The position numbers and the translations under genes are program-made. 64,000 bases of DNA from Azonexus sp. R2A61 (lineage in GTDB: Bacteria > Pseudomonadota > Gammaproteobacteria > Burkholderiales > Rhodocyclaceae). Location: the NCBI RefSeq assembly GCF_021401135.1, contig NZ_JACBFO010000002.1, forward strand, positions 558,001-622,000. The letters are read 5' to 3'. Shown piece by piece: positions 24,601-32,442 of this stretch (position 1 is its first letter; each line of letters opens with the position of its first letter). Under the pieces are notes generated by a model. It searched no databases. It worked only from the letters and a program-made list of their open reading frames with translations, and was not told where the DNA came from.

Positions 24601-27330
24601 GACCGCATCGACGTGATCCCCGAAAAGAAGGCCTACCAGCCCGGCGAAACCGCCCGCTTCCAGGTGCGCACGCCGTTCCGCGAGGCCAGCGCGCTGATCG
24701 CCGTCGAAGCCGCCGGCATTATCGAGACCTTCGTCCAGCCGCTGTCGCGCTTCAAGCCGACGGTCGACATTCCGGTGCGCGCCGAATGGGGGCCGAACGT
24801 CTTCGTTTCGGTGCTCGCCGTGCGCGGCCGGGTCGAGCCGTTGAACTGGGTTTCCTTCTTCCAGTGGGGCTGGCGCGAGCCGCTGGCCTGGTTCCGCGAA
24901 TGGTGGAACCCGGACCAGCCGACGGCCATGGTCGACCTGGCCAAACCGGCCTGGCGCATGGGACTCGGCGAAATCGCCGTCGGCACCGAAGGCTTCGCGC
25001 TGAAGGTCGAGGTGAGCACCGACAAGACCGACTACCGGCCGCGCGAGGAAGCCACCGTCAAACTGCGCGTGACGACGCCGGACGGCAAGCCGGCGCCGGC
25101 CGGCAGCGAGGTCGCCTTCGCGGCGATCGACCAGGCGCTGCTCGAACTGCGGCCGAACGACAGCTGGCAGCTGCTCGACGCCTTCCTGCAGGCGCGCGGC
25201 TACGAAGTCGAAACCGCGACCGCGCAATCGCAGGTGATCGGCAAGCGCCACTTCGGCAAGAAAGCGCTGCCGCCGGGCGGCGGCGGCGGCCGGGCGCCGG
25301 CCCGCGAGCTGTTCGACACGCGCCTGCAATGGCTGCCGCGCGTCACGCTCGACGCCGACGGCCGGGCCACGCTGAAAGTGACGATGAACGACTCGCTGTC
25401 CGAATTCCGGCTGGTCGGCGTTGCCACGGCCGGCGCCGGGCTGTTCGGCACCGGCAGCGCCAGCGTGCGCACCAGGCAGGACCTGCAGATGATCTCCGGC
25501 CTGCCGCCGCTGGTCCGCGAAGGCGACAGCTATCAGGCGATGCTGACCCTGCGCAACGGCACGGCGAAGACCATGAAAGTCACGGTCGACGCGAAATCCG
25601 GCGATAAATCGCTGCCCTCCCGACAGATCGAACTGGCGCCGGAAAGCGCCGCCGAACTGCGCTGGGACGCCCAGGCGCCGGAAGGCGTCAACGGCCTGAG
25701 CTGGCAGTTCGACGCCAAAAGCGACGACGGCAAGGCGCGCGACAGCCTGCGCATCGAACAGCAGGTGGCGCCGGCGGTGCCGGTCACCGTGCAGCAGGCG
25801 AGCTTCCAGCGCGTCGACGGCAGCCTGAGCCTGCCCGTCGTGCAACCGGCCGGCGCGCTGTCCGGCAAGGGTGGGCTGGACGTTTCGCTGTCGCCGAAGA
25901 TGGCCGTCGTACCGCCCGGCCTGCTGCGCTTCTTCAACGAATACCCGTTCGGCTGCCTGGAGCAGAAGGCGTCGATCGCCGTCGGCCTGCACGACGACAA
26001 GCGCTGGCGCGAGGTCACCGACGCCCTGCCCGGTCTGCTCGACGAGCGCGGCCTGGCCCGCTATTTCCCGAGCGGCGGCCCGGGCAGCGCGACGCTGACC
26101 GCCTACCTGCTCGACATCGCCGATGCCGCCGGCTTCGCGCTGCCCGAGGACAGCCGCCAGCGCATGCTGCGCGGCCTCAACGGCTACGTCGAAGGCCGTT
26201 ACGCGCAGGACGACTGGGCACCGGGCGACGCCCGGCTCTACCGCCGGATCAATGCGCTCGCCGCGCTGGCCCGCGCCGGCCAGCAGCCGACCCGCGCCGC
26301 CGCTGCGCTCGACATTGACCCGCTGCGTCTGCCGACCGCCGCCCTGATCGACTGGGTGCAGATCGCGCAACGCCTGTCCGACCTGCCGCAACGCGACAAG
26401 AAGCTCGCCGAAGCCCGCCAGGAACTGCGCAACCGCTTGTCCTATGCCGGCTCGCGGCTGGTGTTCACCAGCGAACGCGACGACTACTGGTGGTGGATGA
26501 TGCTCAACGCCGACGCCAACGCCTTCCGGCTGATCGACGCGGTGCTCGATGCGCCAGACTGGCAGGACGACCTGCCGCGCCTGATGCAGGGCGCGCTCGA
26601 ACGCCAGGTGCGCGGCCGCTGGCTGACCACCACCGCCAACGCCTGGGCGCGCGTCGCCATCGACCGCTTCGCCCGCAAGTTCGAGCGCACGCCGGTCGCC
26701 GGCAAGACACTCGCCACGCTGGCCGGCGCCCAGGCCGAAACCGACTGGAAGACGGCCGGCGAAGCGCCGCCGACGCTGCACCTGCCGTGGCCGGCCAAAC
26801 CGGCCAGGGACGACGCGCTGACGCTGCGCCACGACGGCAGCGGCAAACCGTGGGCCAACATCCAGGTACTGGCGGCGATTCCCGACGGCCCGGCACGCGC
26901 CGCCGGCTACCGCGTCGTCCGCGAAGTCCGGCCGCTCGAGGAAAAGACACCGGGCAAGGTCAGCCGCGGCGACCTCTGGCGCGTCAAGCTGAGCATCGAC
27001 GCCGAGATGGACATGAGCTGGGTCGCCGTCAGCGATCCGATCCCGGCCGGCGGGCGCATCCTCGGCGACGGCGACGGCCGCGACTCGGCCATCGCCACCC
27101 GCGAGGAGAATCGCAGCGGCCACGGCTGGCAACCGACCTGGGTCGAACGCAGCTTTGCCGCCTGGCGCGGCTACTACGCCTACCTGCCGAAGGGCCGCAC
27201 CACCGTCGAATACACGCTGCGCCTGAACAACGCCGGCCGCTTCGCGCTGCCGCCGACACGCGTCGAAGCGCTGTATGCACCGGACGTGTTCGGCGAAACG
27301 CCCAACGGCAAACTGACGGTCGGCGAATGA
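21646..27330 (+). CDS. Bacterial alpha-2-macroglobulin family protein (YfhM-like)
   Basis: 1894 residues from ATG 21646 with a signal peptide ending near PAFAAG. The long chain of beta-rich MG domains and the thioester motif GCLEQ (Cys 1437, in EYPFGCLEQKA) identify a periplasmic alpha-2-macroglobulin that traps proteases through a covalent thioester. It lacks a lipobox, so it may be soluble, unlike E. coli YfhM. It is followed by pbpC with a 4 nt overlap, the same partnership as in enterics, where the pair is thought to defend and repair a breached envelope. Confidence 0.92.
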   Translation: MQHTRFILRSALCALLSASLPAFAAGVAQFQPQGKVTDQTRVTVRFTADMTRLGDTTAAAPFAVDCAKIAGEGRWIDGRTWAWQMSRALQPGERCIFTLHDGSTALNGDKLDGKRRFEFFGAAPRPWRIEPSANSRIEEDAAFAIAPGADLDPASLEQNLWCEADGVGHRIPARPVDRKIRQEVLEHTGFAANALVVACSEKLPAGARAKLVWGAGIRAANGTPTEKAESFVYKVREPFRATLSCEREKADAPCSPLSAITLQFSAPFDAALLGKFRLSTAEGPRAPRNPADSEGASREKQIDSLTFPGPFPQNADLRVELPAALKDDAGRPLANAASFPLTVKTGALPPLAKFPGRFGILELKEGGLLPVTLRNVEAALKTARLALPGSHRFSDQKLTEDGDVIAAMRALEKFEYQTREVTLKIDGESRRVTDPYYARELSFLNGRPGVARQELPKPGGTAEFEVVGIPLAQPGYHIVEIESRLLGNALLATPKPMYVRSAVLVTNLAVHLKTGRDNALVWVTALDSGKPVGGAEVRVSDCNGRSLWQGKTDAQGRAAIDQRLDKANCRGDNFLFASARLNGDYSFVRSDWNEGIEPWRFGVQTWSGGSDFRLHTVLDRSLFRLGQTVSMKHLARERTTRGFAFPDPARLPGKLVIRHRESGAEFTQPLSWDKQASAVNDWKVPESARLGSYDIVLIGRDGEYYSGEFRVADFRLPVFTGSVQGVPGRQVAPARVPLALGLSFLNGGAAKHADVQVSATLRPRWPTWRNYENYNFQIDFDDSARAAFQVDTGREDETLVLDKQPVKLDAQGAGKLEVALPDKVKGPSELYAEMQFADPNGEIQTLRGLVELWPAALTVGIKVADWASGEGSNRVEVVVLDTAGKPLAGQKVSVKGKRRIDSSHRRRIVGGFYAYENDTEYQDLGELCAGTTDSRGLLHCEPKTRGNGSIYLLAETRDAQGNPARASASYWVSGGGDLWFTAGNQDRIDVIPEKKAYQPGETARFQVRTPFREASALIAVEAAGIIETFVQPLSRFKPTVDIPVRAEWGPNVFVSVLAVRGRVEPLNWVSFFQWGWREPLAWFREWWNPDQPTAMVDLAKPAWRMGLGEIAVGTEGFALKVEVSTDKTDYRPREEATVKLRVTTPDGKPAPAGSEVAFAAIDQALLELRPNDSWQLLDAFLQARGYEVETATAQSQVIGKRHFGKKALPPGGGGGRAPARELFDTRLQWLPRVTLDADGRATLKVTMNDSLSEFRLVGVATAGAGLFGTGSASVRTRQDLQMISGLPPLVREGDSYQAMLTLRNGTAKTMKVTVDAKSGDKSLPSRQIELAPESAAELRWDAQAPEGVNGLSWQFDAKSDDGKARDSLRIEQQVAPAVPVTVQQASFQRVDGSLSLPVVQPAGALSGKGGLDVSLSPKMAVVPPGLLRFFNEYPFGCLEQKASIAVGLHDDKRWREVTDALPGLLDERGLARYFPSGGPGSATLTAYLLDIADAAGFALPEDSRQRMLRGLNGYVEGRYAQDDWAPGDARLYRRINALAALARAGQQPTRAAAALDIDPLRLPTAALIDWVQIAQRLSDLPQRDKKLAEARQELRNRLSYAGSRLVFTSERDDYWWWMMLNADANAFRLIDAVLDAPDWQDDLPRLMQGALERQVRGRWLTTTANAWARVAIDRFARKFERTPVAGKTLATLAGAQAETDWKTAGEAPPTLHLPWPAKPARDDALTLRHDGSGKPWANIQVLAAIPDGPARAAGYRVVREVRPLEEKTPGKVSRGDLWRVKLSIDAEMDMSWVAVSDPIPAGGRILGDGDGRDSAIATREENRSGHGWQPTWVERSFAAWRGYYAYLPKGRTTVEYTLRLNNAGRFALPPTRVEALYAPDVFGETPNGKLTVGE

Positions 27331-29816
27331 CGGTTGCGGTCGACGGCGGAAAAACCGCAATTTTCGCGGTCGACCGTGGAAACGGCGGGAAAACCGCCGC
27401 GCTTGCGGTCAACCGCGACGCTTCGGCAAAAACCGCCAACCCGCCGCTGCCGCACCGGGCCGCCGACGGGAAAGCGGCGGTTTCCACGGTCGACCGCCAG
27501 CAGCAAGGATTTTTGCCGCCCCCGCGGCCGCCCCGCCCGGCGCATTCACCACCTTACCGAAACGCCGCCGCGCGCCCGGCGCTGCCGGCCACCTTCCGGC
27601 GCATCACCCGCGCGCTGGCCGCGGCCGTCTGCTGCTATGCCCTGCTCGCCCCGGCCGCCGAGGCGTTGGCCTTGCCCGAATTCGCCGAACTGCGCGCCGC
27701 CTGGCAGCCGTCCGACGCGCAACTGCTCGACCGCGACGGCCGGCCGCTGCACACGCTGCGCGTCGATCCGACGGTACGCCGACTGGCCTGGACGCCGCTC
27801 GCCGACATCTCGCCGGCACTGGTCAGGGCCGTCGTGCTGTCCGAAGACAAGCGCTTCTTCGAACACGGCGGCGTGGACTGGCTGGCCGCCGGCAAGGCGG
27901 CGTGGAACAACCTGCGTGGCCGGCCGACGCGCGGCGCCAGCACGCTGAGCATGCAACTCGCCGGCCTGCTCGACGAAGACGAGCAACGGCGCGGTCGACG
28001 CAGCATTTTCGGCAAAATCACCCAGTCGACCGTGGCCCTGCGCCTGGAAAACCGATGGACCAAGGGCCAGATCGTCGAGGCCTATCTCAACCTGGTGCCC
28101 TTCCGCGGGGAACTGCAGGGCGTCGCGGCGATGAGCCGGCAGCTGTTCGGCAAATGGCCGGCCGGCCTCGACGAGCGCGAATCGGCGATCGCCGCCGTCC
28201 TGCTGCGGGCGCCGAACGCCCGGCCGGAACAGGTCGCCCGCCGCGCCTGCCAGTTGCTGACCGAACAGGACCGCGCCGGCGAATGCCAGGGCCTCGAAGG
28301 CTTCGTGCTGCAGACACTGGGCGGCGGCCAGCGGCCGCCGACGCTGGGCGAACGCGACGGCGGCACAGCGCCGCAACTGGCCGGCCACCTGGCGCGCAAG
28401 CTGCTGGACGCCGGCAGCGGCGACCGGCGCTCGACGCTGGACGGCGAACTGCAACGCTTCGCCGCGACCTCGCTGCGCCAGCACCTGGCGGCCTTGCGCC
28501 ACCGCCAGGTCGGCGACGGCGCGGTGCTGGTCGTCGACAACGCCAGCGGCGACGTGCTGGCCTGGGTCGGCTCGAGCGGCGACCTGTCGGAAGCGCCCGA
28601 GGTCGATGGCGTCACCGCGCTGCGCCAGGCCGGCTCGACGCTGAAACCGCTGCTCTACGCGCAGGCCTTCGAAGCCCGCCAGCTGACGCCGGCCTCGCTG
28701 ATCGAGGACGCGCCGCTGGCGCTCGACACCGGCAACGGCCTGTACGCGCCGCAGAACTACGAGCCGAACTACCGTGGCTGGGTGTCGGCACGCATGGCGC
28801 TCGGCGGCTCGCTCAATGTGCCGGCGGTGAAGACGCTGGTCCGCCTGGGTCCTGACACCTTTCACGCGCGGCTGAAGAAAAACGGTTTCGCCAGCCTGAC
28901 GCAGGACGGCGACTGGTACGGCTACAGCCTGGCGCTGGGCTCGGCCGACGTATCGCTGGCCATGCTGGCCAATGCCTACCGCACGCTGGCCAACGGCGGC
29001 CGCTGGACGCCGCTGCGCGTGCGTGCCGACGGCCAGCCGCCGAACTGCGCGCAAGCCGGCTGCGACGGCCTGTTCGGCGGCGCGCCGCGCGCCGTCTATC
29101 CGCCGGCGGTCAGTTTCATGATCGGCGACATCCTGGCCGACGCCAGCGCCCGCGCCGGCACCTTCGGTCTCGAATCCTGGCTCGCCACGCCCTACTGGGC
29201 GGCGGTCAAGACCGGCACCAGCAAGGACATGCGCGACAACTGGTGCATCGGCTTCTCGCGCCGCTACACGGTCGCCGTCTGGGTCGGCAACGCCGGCGGC
29301 GAGCCGATGCGCGACGTCTCCGGCATCAGCGGCGCGGCGCCGGTCTGGCGCGAGGTGATGGACTGGCTGCAGCGTGGCGATCCGCAGCATGGCCGGCCGG
29401 CCGTGCGCAGCCGGCCGCCGTCCGCGCCGGCCGGCGTCGTGCGCACGACAATCCGTTTCGAACCGGCGCTCGAGCCGCCACGCAGCGAATGGTTCCTGGC
29501 CGGCACCCAGCTGAACGTCATCCGCCGCGCCGGCGGCGAAGCGCTGGCGCGCATCGCCTATCCGGCCGACGGCAGCGTGATCGCCCTCGACCCGGACATC
29601 CCGCCGCCCTTGCAGCGCCTGCCGCTGCGCCTGTCGGCAGCGGCAGGCAAAGGCTGGCAATGGCAACTCGACGGCCGCCCGCTCGGCCGCGCCGACCGCC
29701 CGCAACGCTGGCTGCCGCAACCGGGAAAGCACCGGCTGGAACTGCTCGACGCCAACCGGAAGACGCTCGATGCGGTCGCCTTCGAGGTACGCGCGCTGCG
29801 CGGCAAGGCGCGTTGA
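27327..29816 (+). CDS. pbpC: Penicillin-binding protein 1C (bifunctional peptidoglycan synthase)
   Basis: 829 residues from ATG 27327, overlapping the upstream stop (ATGA). After an odd 90-residue N-terminal extension comes a membrane helix (about 98-115). Next is the GT51 transglycosylase (catalytic E173 in SEDKRFFEHGG, GASTLSMQLAGLL), then a transpeptidase with S437-TLK440, and KTG at 628-630. A C-terminal BiPBP_C domain completes it. The extension is coded by DNA full of GGTCGAC repeats and is missing from E. coli PbpC; no other good start is seen, so it is kept. Acts in the periplasm with the alpha-2-macroglobulin. Confidence 0.92.
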   Translation: MTVAVDGGKTAIFAVDRGNGGKTAALAVNRDASAKTANPPLPHRAADGKAAVSTVDRQQQGFLPPPRPPRPAHSPPYRNAAARPALPATFRRITRALAAAVCCYALLAPAAEALALPEFAELRAAWQPSDAQLLDRDGRPLHTLRVDPTVRRLAWTPLADISPALVRAVVLSEDKRFFEHGGVDWLAAGKAAWNNLRGRPTRGASTLSMQLAGLLDEDEQRRGRRSIFGKITQSTVALRLENRWTKGQIVEAYLNLVPFRGELQGVAAMSRQLFGKWPAGLDERESAIAAVLLRAPNARPEQVARRACQLLTEQDRAGECQGLEGFVLQTLGGGQRPPTLGERDGGTAPQLAGHLARKLLDAGSGDRRSTLDGELQRFAATSLRQHLAALRHRQVGDGAVLVVDNASGDVLAWVGSSGDLSEAPEVDGVTALRQAGSTLKPLLYAQAFEARQLTPASLIEDAPLALDTGNGLYAPQNYEPNYRGWVSARMALGGSLNVPAVKTLVRLGPDTFHARLKKNGFASLTQDGDWYGYSLALGSADVSLAMLANAYRTLANGGRWTPLRVRADGQPPNCAQAGCDGLFGGAPRAVYPPAVSFMIGDILADASARAGTFGLESWLATPYWAAVKTGTSKDMRDNWCIGFSRRYTVAVWVGNAGGEPMRDVSGISGAAPVWREVMDWLQRGDPQHGRPAVRSRPPSAPAGVVRTTIRFEPALEPPRSEWFLAGTQLNVIRRAGGEALARIAYPADGSVIALDPDIPPPLQRLPLRLSAAAGKGWQWQLDGRPLGRADRPQRWLPQPGKHRLELLDANRKTLDAVAFEVRALRGKAR
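27335..27497. repeat. Cluster of TGCGGTCRAC-type repeats in the pbpC 5' end
   Basis: Two exact copies of TGCGGTCRAC (27335-27344, 27404-27413) and two GGTCGACC variants near 27366-27379 and 27486-27497. They are separated by runs of AAAACCGC-type sequence. The block looks like intergenic repeat DNA but stays in frame with pbpC. Confidence 0.7.
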
Positions 29817-29859
29817 TGCGGTCAACGGCAGAAAACCGGAAAAAACGCCTCGGACTAGC

Positions 29860-30375
29860 TCACTTGCGCACGTTGCGCGCCAGACGGACCAGGGTTTCCT
29901 GCGGTTTCAGACCGGCCCGCTGAAAAGCCGCCAGGTTGAGATCGAACACCAGGCGCGCGCCTTCCAGGCGCGCGCCTTCCAGGCGCAACACCACGCCCAC
30001 TTCGGCCTCGCTGCCCGCTTCGCCGACCGTCAACACCGGCAATTCGCCCAACTCGCTCTGAATACGGCGCAGATTCGCATGCTGCTTGCCTGGCAGATAA
30101 AGCACTTGGCACTGACGGATGGCGACCAGCGAGGTCAGACGCGCGACCACCACGCGCATGCCGTTGATCTTCTTGCTCTCCAGGCGGCTCAGCGCATTGC
30201 CGAGTTCATCGTCGCCCAGCACGCAGAAATTGAAATTGGCGCGCCCCCAGAACGGCCATTCGGTATAACTGGCGAAGTTGTACAGATAGATCGCCTTCAT
30301 GTCGTACTCGGACACCGGCTCCGCCCTCAGATTCAGGGCGAGACAGCAGGCGAGGAGAACGAACAGGCGGCGCAT
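29860..30375 (-). CDS. YfiR family (DUF4154) periplasmic protein
   Basis: 171 residues with a signal peptide (LFVLLACCLALNLRAE) and the family's KAIYLYNFASYTEWP motif. YfiR in Pseudomonas is a periplasmic repressor of a membrane diguanylate cyclase, but no GGDEF gene is adjacent here. It starts 6 nt after the TonB-receptor stop, so the two are co-transcribed. Near the C-terminus the sequence has an inserted duplicate, RLEGARLEGARL, where relatives have one copy. Confidence 0.85.
   Translation of the reverse strand: MRRLFVLLACCLALNLRAEPVSEYDMKAIYLYNFASYTEWPFWGRANFNFCVLGDDELGNALSRLESKKINGMRVVVARLTSLVAIRQCQVLYLPGKQHANLRRIQSELGELPVLTVGEAGSEAEVGVVLRLEGARLEGARLVFDLNLAAFQRAGLKPQETLVRLARNVRK
29951..29986. 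repeat. 15 nt tandem repeat inside the yfiR-like gene
   Basis: The unit AGGCGCGCGCCTTCC occurs twice exactly (29951-29965, 29966-29980) plus six bases of a third copy. It codes for a repeated LEGAR block and keeps the reading frame. The unit also contains GGCGCGCGCC, itself palindromic. Confidence 0.9.
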
Positions 30376-30381
30376 GGCGTA

Positions 30382-32346
30382 TCAGAGATCCAGCGACAGT
30401 TGCAGCCAGTAGGTCCGGCCATCCATGCGCAACACATCCTTGCCGGTCCCCGGATCCCACGTGAAAGGCGAGACCGCGTCGTAGTCGCGGCCAAACAGGT
30501 TGCGGATGCTGAACACGGCCGACAGGCCGTGCCACTTGCGCTCGCCGGAGAAGGTCAGGTTGGTCAGCGTATAGCTGCCCAGCGGCCGTCGCTCCAGCGT
30601 CAGCCGCGGGCCGACATACTGCACCTCGAGACCGCCACGCACGGCCGGCAGGCCGGGCAGCAAGGCGGTCAGGTTGAGCTTGCCGAGCCAGTCCGGAGAA
30701 TTCGCCAGATCCTGGCCGGCGGTATCGCGCGCCTTCTGCCAGGCGGCACTGCTGCGCAATCGCGTGCCGTTGTGCCAGTTGTGTTCGTATTCCAGTTCGG
30801 CGCCGTGCGTCCGGGCGCTTCCCCAGGTCATCTCGGAGACATAGACGTCCTTCTGCTGGTAACGGTAGAGCGATGCGGTCAACCGGCCATTCGGCGAATA
30901 TTCGTGACGCAGCGTGAGTTCGGTCGCCTCGACGTATTCCGGGCGAGCCTGGTTGCCGTCGCGCCAGCGTTCATTGGCGTTCGGCATGCGGAAAGCCTCG
31001 CTGTACGAGGCTTTCCAGACGGTCATCGGCGACTGCCTGAAAATCGCCGCCAGCCGAGGACTCCAGTTGCCGGAAAGATCGCTCGCGTCGTCATAACGCA
31101 CGCCGATATTGAGCGACCAATCTTCATTGACCCGGAATTCGTCGGTCAGATAGACGCTCGCCGTGCGCCGTTCGAACGATTGCGTGTGCTTCGGCGAAAC
31201 ACCGCCCACCGGCAGCAGATAACGGGTTTCGAAAAGCTGCCTGGCATCGTCCTTGAACTCGAAGCCCAGCAACACCGCGTGGCGCTCGAACCAGTGCCCG
31301 ACGAATTTCTGGTCAAGCCCCCACCAGCGCGCACTGTGCTCGCGGTTGCCGATGTCACCGTCGGTGAAGGCTCGTTGGTCGCTGTAGGCATAGTGACCGA
31401 AATACAAACTGGACGAGGTGCTCAGGCTGAGTCCGAGATCGGTTTCGTAACGGGCGTTCAGGAAGGCGTTTTCGTCTTCGTTGATGAACGGCTGATTGAA
31501 CGACATCAGTTCGCGCATCGGCACCGGCACCGCCTTGCGCCGCTGCGCGTAGGCGCCTTCGATGGTCCAGCCCTCGAAGGAAAACTTGCCGAAAATTCGC
31601 TTGTTGCGCTCGCTATCCTGATCCTGGGCGATGCCGCGGTTGTTGGCCGGCGTGTCGTAGGCCGGAAAGTAGAGATCCTGGCCGGCCGATGCCAGCACCG
31701 ACGCCGACAGCAGCAGGTCGGCGCCGTTGTCGAAGCGCCGTCCGACGGTCACCCGCTGCTTGCGTCCGCCATGACTGGCGAACTCCGTCGCCAGCTGGGT
31801 ACTGCCGACATCGCTGCCGCGACGGGTGACGATGTTGATGATGCCGAGCATGGCATTGTTGCCATAGGTCACCGATCCCGTCCCCGGCACATATTCCACC
31901 CGCTCGACCAGTTCCAGATCGAGCAGGCCGGATTCGTCGATATAGGCCTGATTGAACAGGCTGTCCTGGGTCGGATAGCCGTCGATCAGCACCATGATCC
32001 GGCCGGCGTAGTCACCCGGCACGCCAAACCCGCGGCCGCCCATGTACTGGTAGCGGCGGTCGTAGGTCGTGTACAGGCCCCGCATGCTGTTGATGACGTC
32101 GGCCAGCGTGCGATAACCGTAGGCGCGGATATCGTCGGCAGTGACGATGGCCACCGCCGACGGCGACTGGCTGATCTGCCGGGCCAGCGTGGATGCCGGC
32201 ACCACCTCGCGTTGCAGCAGTTGCTCGAAAGGCAGGTTGCTCAGCGCGCTGTCATCGCTGGCCCACAGCGATGACGACAGCGCGGCCCATGCCAGGAAGG
32301 TGAGACAGGATGGCGCAAAGGCGCGCATGATCGAAAATGTTGTCAT
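30382..32346 (-). CDS. TonB-dependent outer-membrane receptor
   Basis: 654 residues from the ATG at 32346; a second ATG at 32328 is equally possible and neither has a clear ribosome site. After the signal peptide comes a plug domain with SPSAVAIVTADDIRAYGYRTL, GGRGFGVPGDY, VLIDGYP and VEYVPGTGSVTYGNNAMLGIINIVTR, then a barrel ending in an aromatic residue-containing strand (TYWLQLSLDL). No TonB box is obvious. Pairing with a YfiR-family gene is seen for receptors tied to signalling; the ligand is unknown. Confidence 0.9.
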   Translation of the reverse strand: MTTFSIMRAFAPSCLTFLAWAALSSSLWASDDSALSNLPFEQLLQREVVPASTLARQISQSPSAVAIVTADDIRAYGYRTLADVINSMRGLYTTYDRRYQYMGGRGFGVPGDYAGRIMVLIDGYPTQDSLFNQAYIDESGLLDLELVERVEYVPGTGSVTYGNNAMLGIINIVTRRGSDVGSTQLATEFASHGGRKQRVTVGRRFDNGADLLLSASVLASAGQDLYFPAYDTPANNRGIAQDQDSERNKRIFGKFSFEGWTIEGAYAQRRKAVPVPMRELMSFNQPFINEDENAFLNARYETDLGLSLSTSSSLYFGHYAYSDQRAFTDGDIGNREHSARWWGLDQKFVGHWFERHAVLLGFEFKDDARQLFETRYLLPVGGVSPKHTQSFERRTASVYLTDEFRVNEDWSLNIGVRYDDASDLSGNWSPRLAAIFRQSPMTVWKASYSEAFRMPNANERWRDGNQARPEYVEATELTLRHEYSPNGRLTASLYRYQQKDVYVSEMTWGSARTHGAELEYEHNWHNGTRLRSSAAWQKARDTAGQDLANSPDWLGKLNLTALLPGLPAVRGGLEVQYVGPRLTLERRPLGSYTLTNLTFSGERKWHGLSAVFSIRNLFGRDYDAVSPFTWDPGTGKDVLRMDGRTYWLQLSLDL

Positions 32347-32442
32347 GAAAGTGTCGACCGCCGAGATTAGCATGGCACAGGCCGCTTTGGCTGTCCGAAA
32401 GCCTGCTTTAGACTGCAGGCATCCGTCGTCGAATTGCCCGCC

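Noticed and set aside
26490-27326. Upstream extension of the pbpC frame
   Set aside because: It overlaps the end of the alpha-2-macroglobulin gene in another frame and shows no protein features; ATG 27327 gives the overlap typical of the pair.
21559-27360. A 1933-codon open frame on the minus strand opposite the alpha-2-macroglobulin gene
   Set aside because: It is a GC-rich antisense shadow: low-complexity Arg/Gly/Val/Asp composition and no domain, while the plus-strand frame has signal peptide, thioester motif and domain order.
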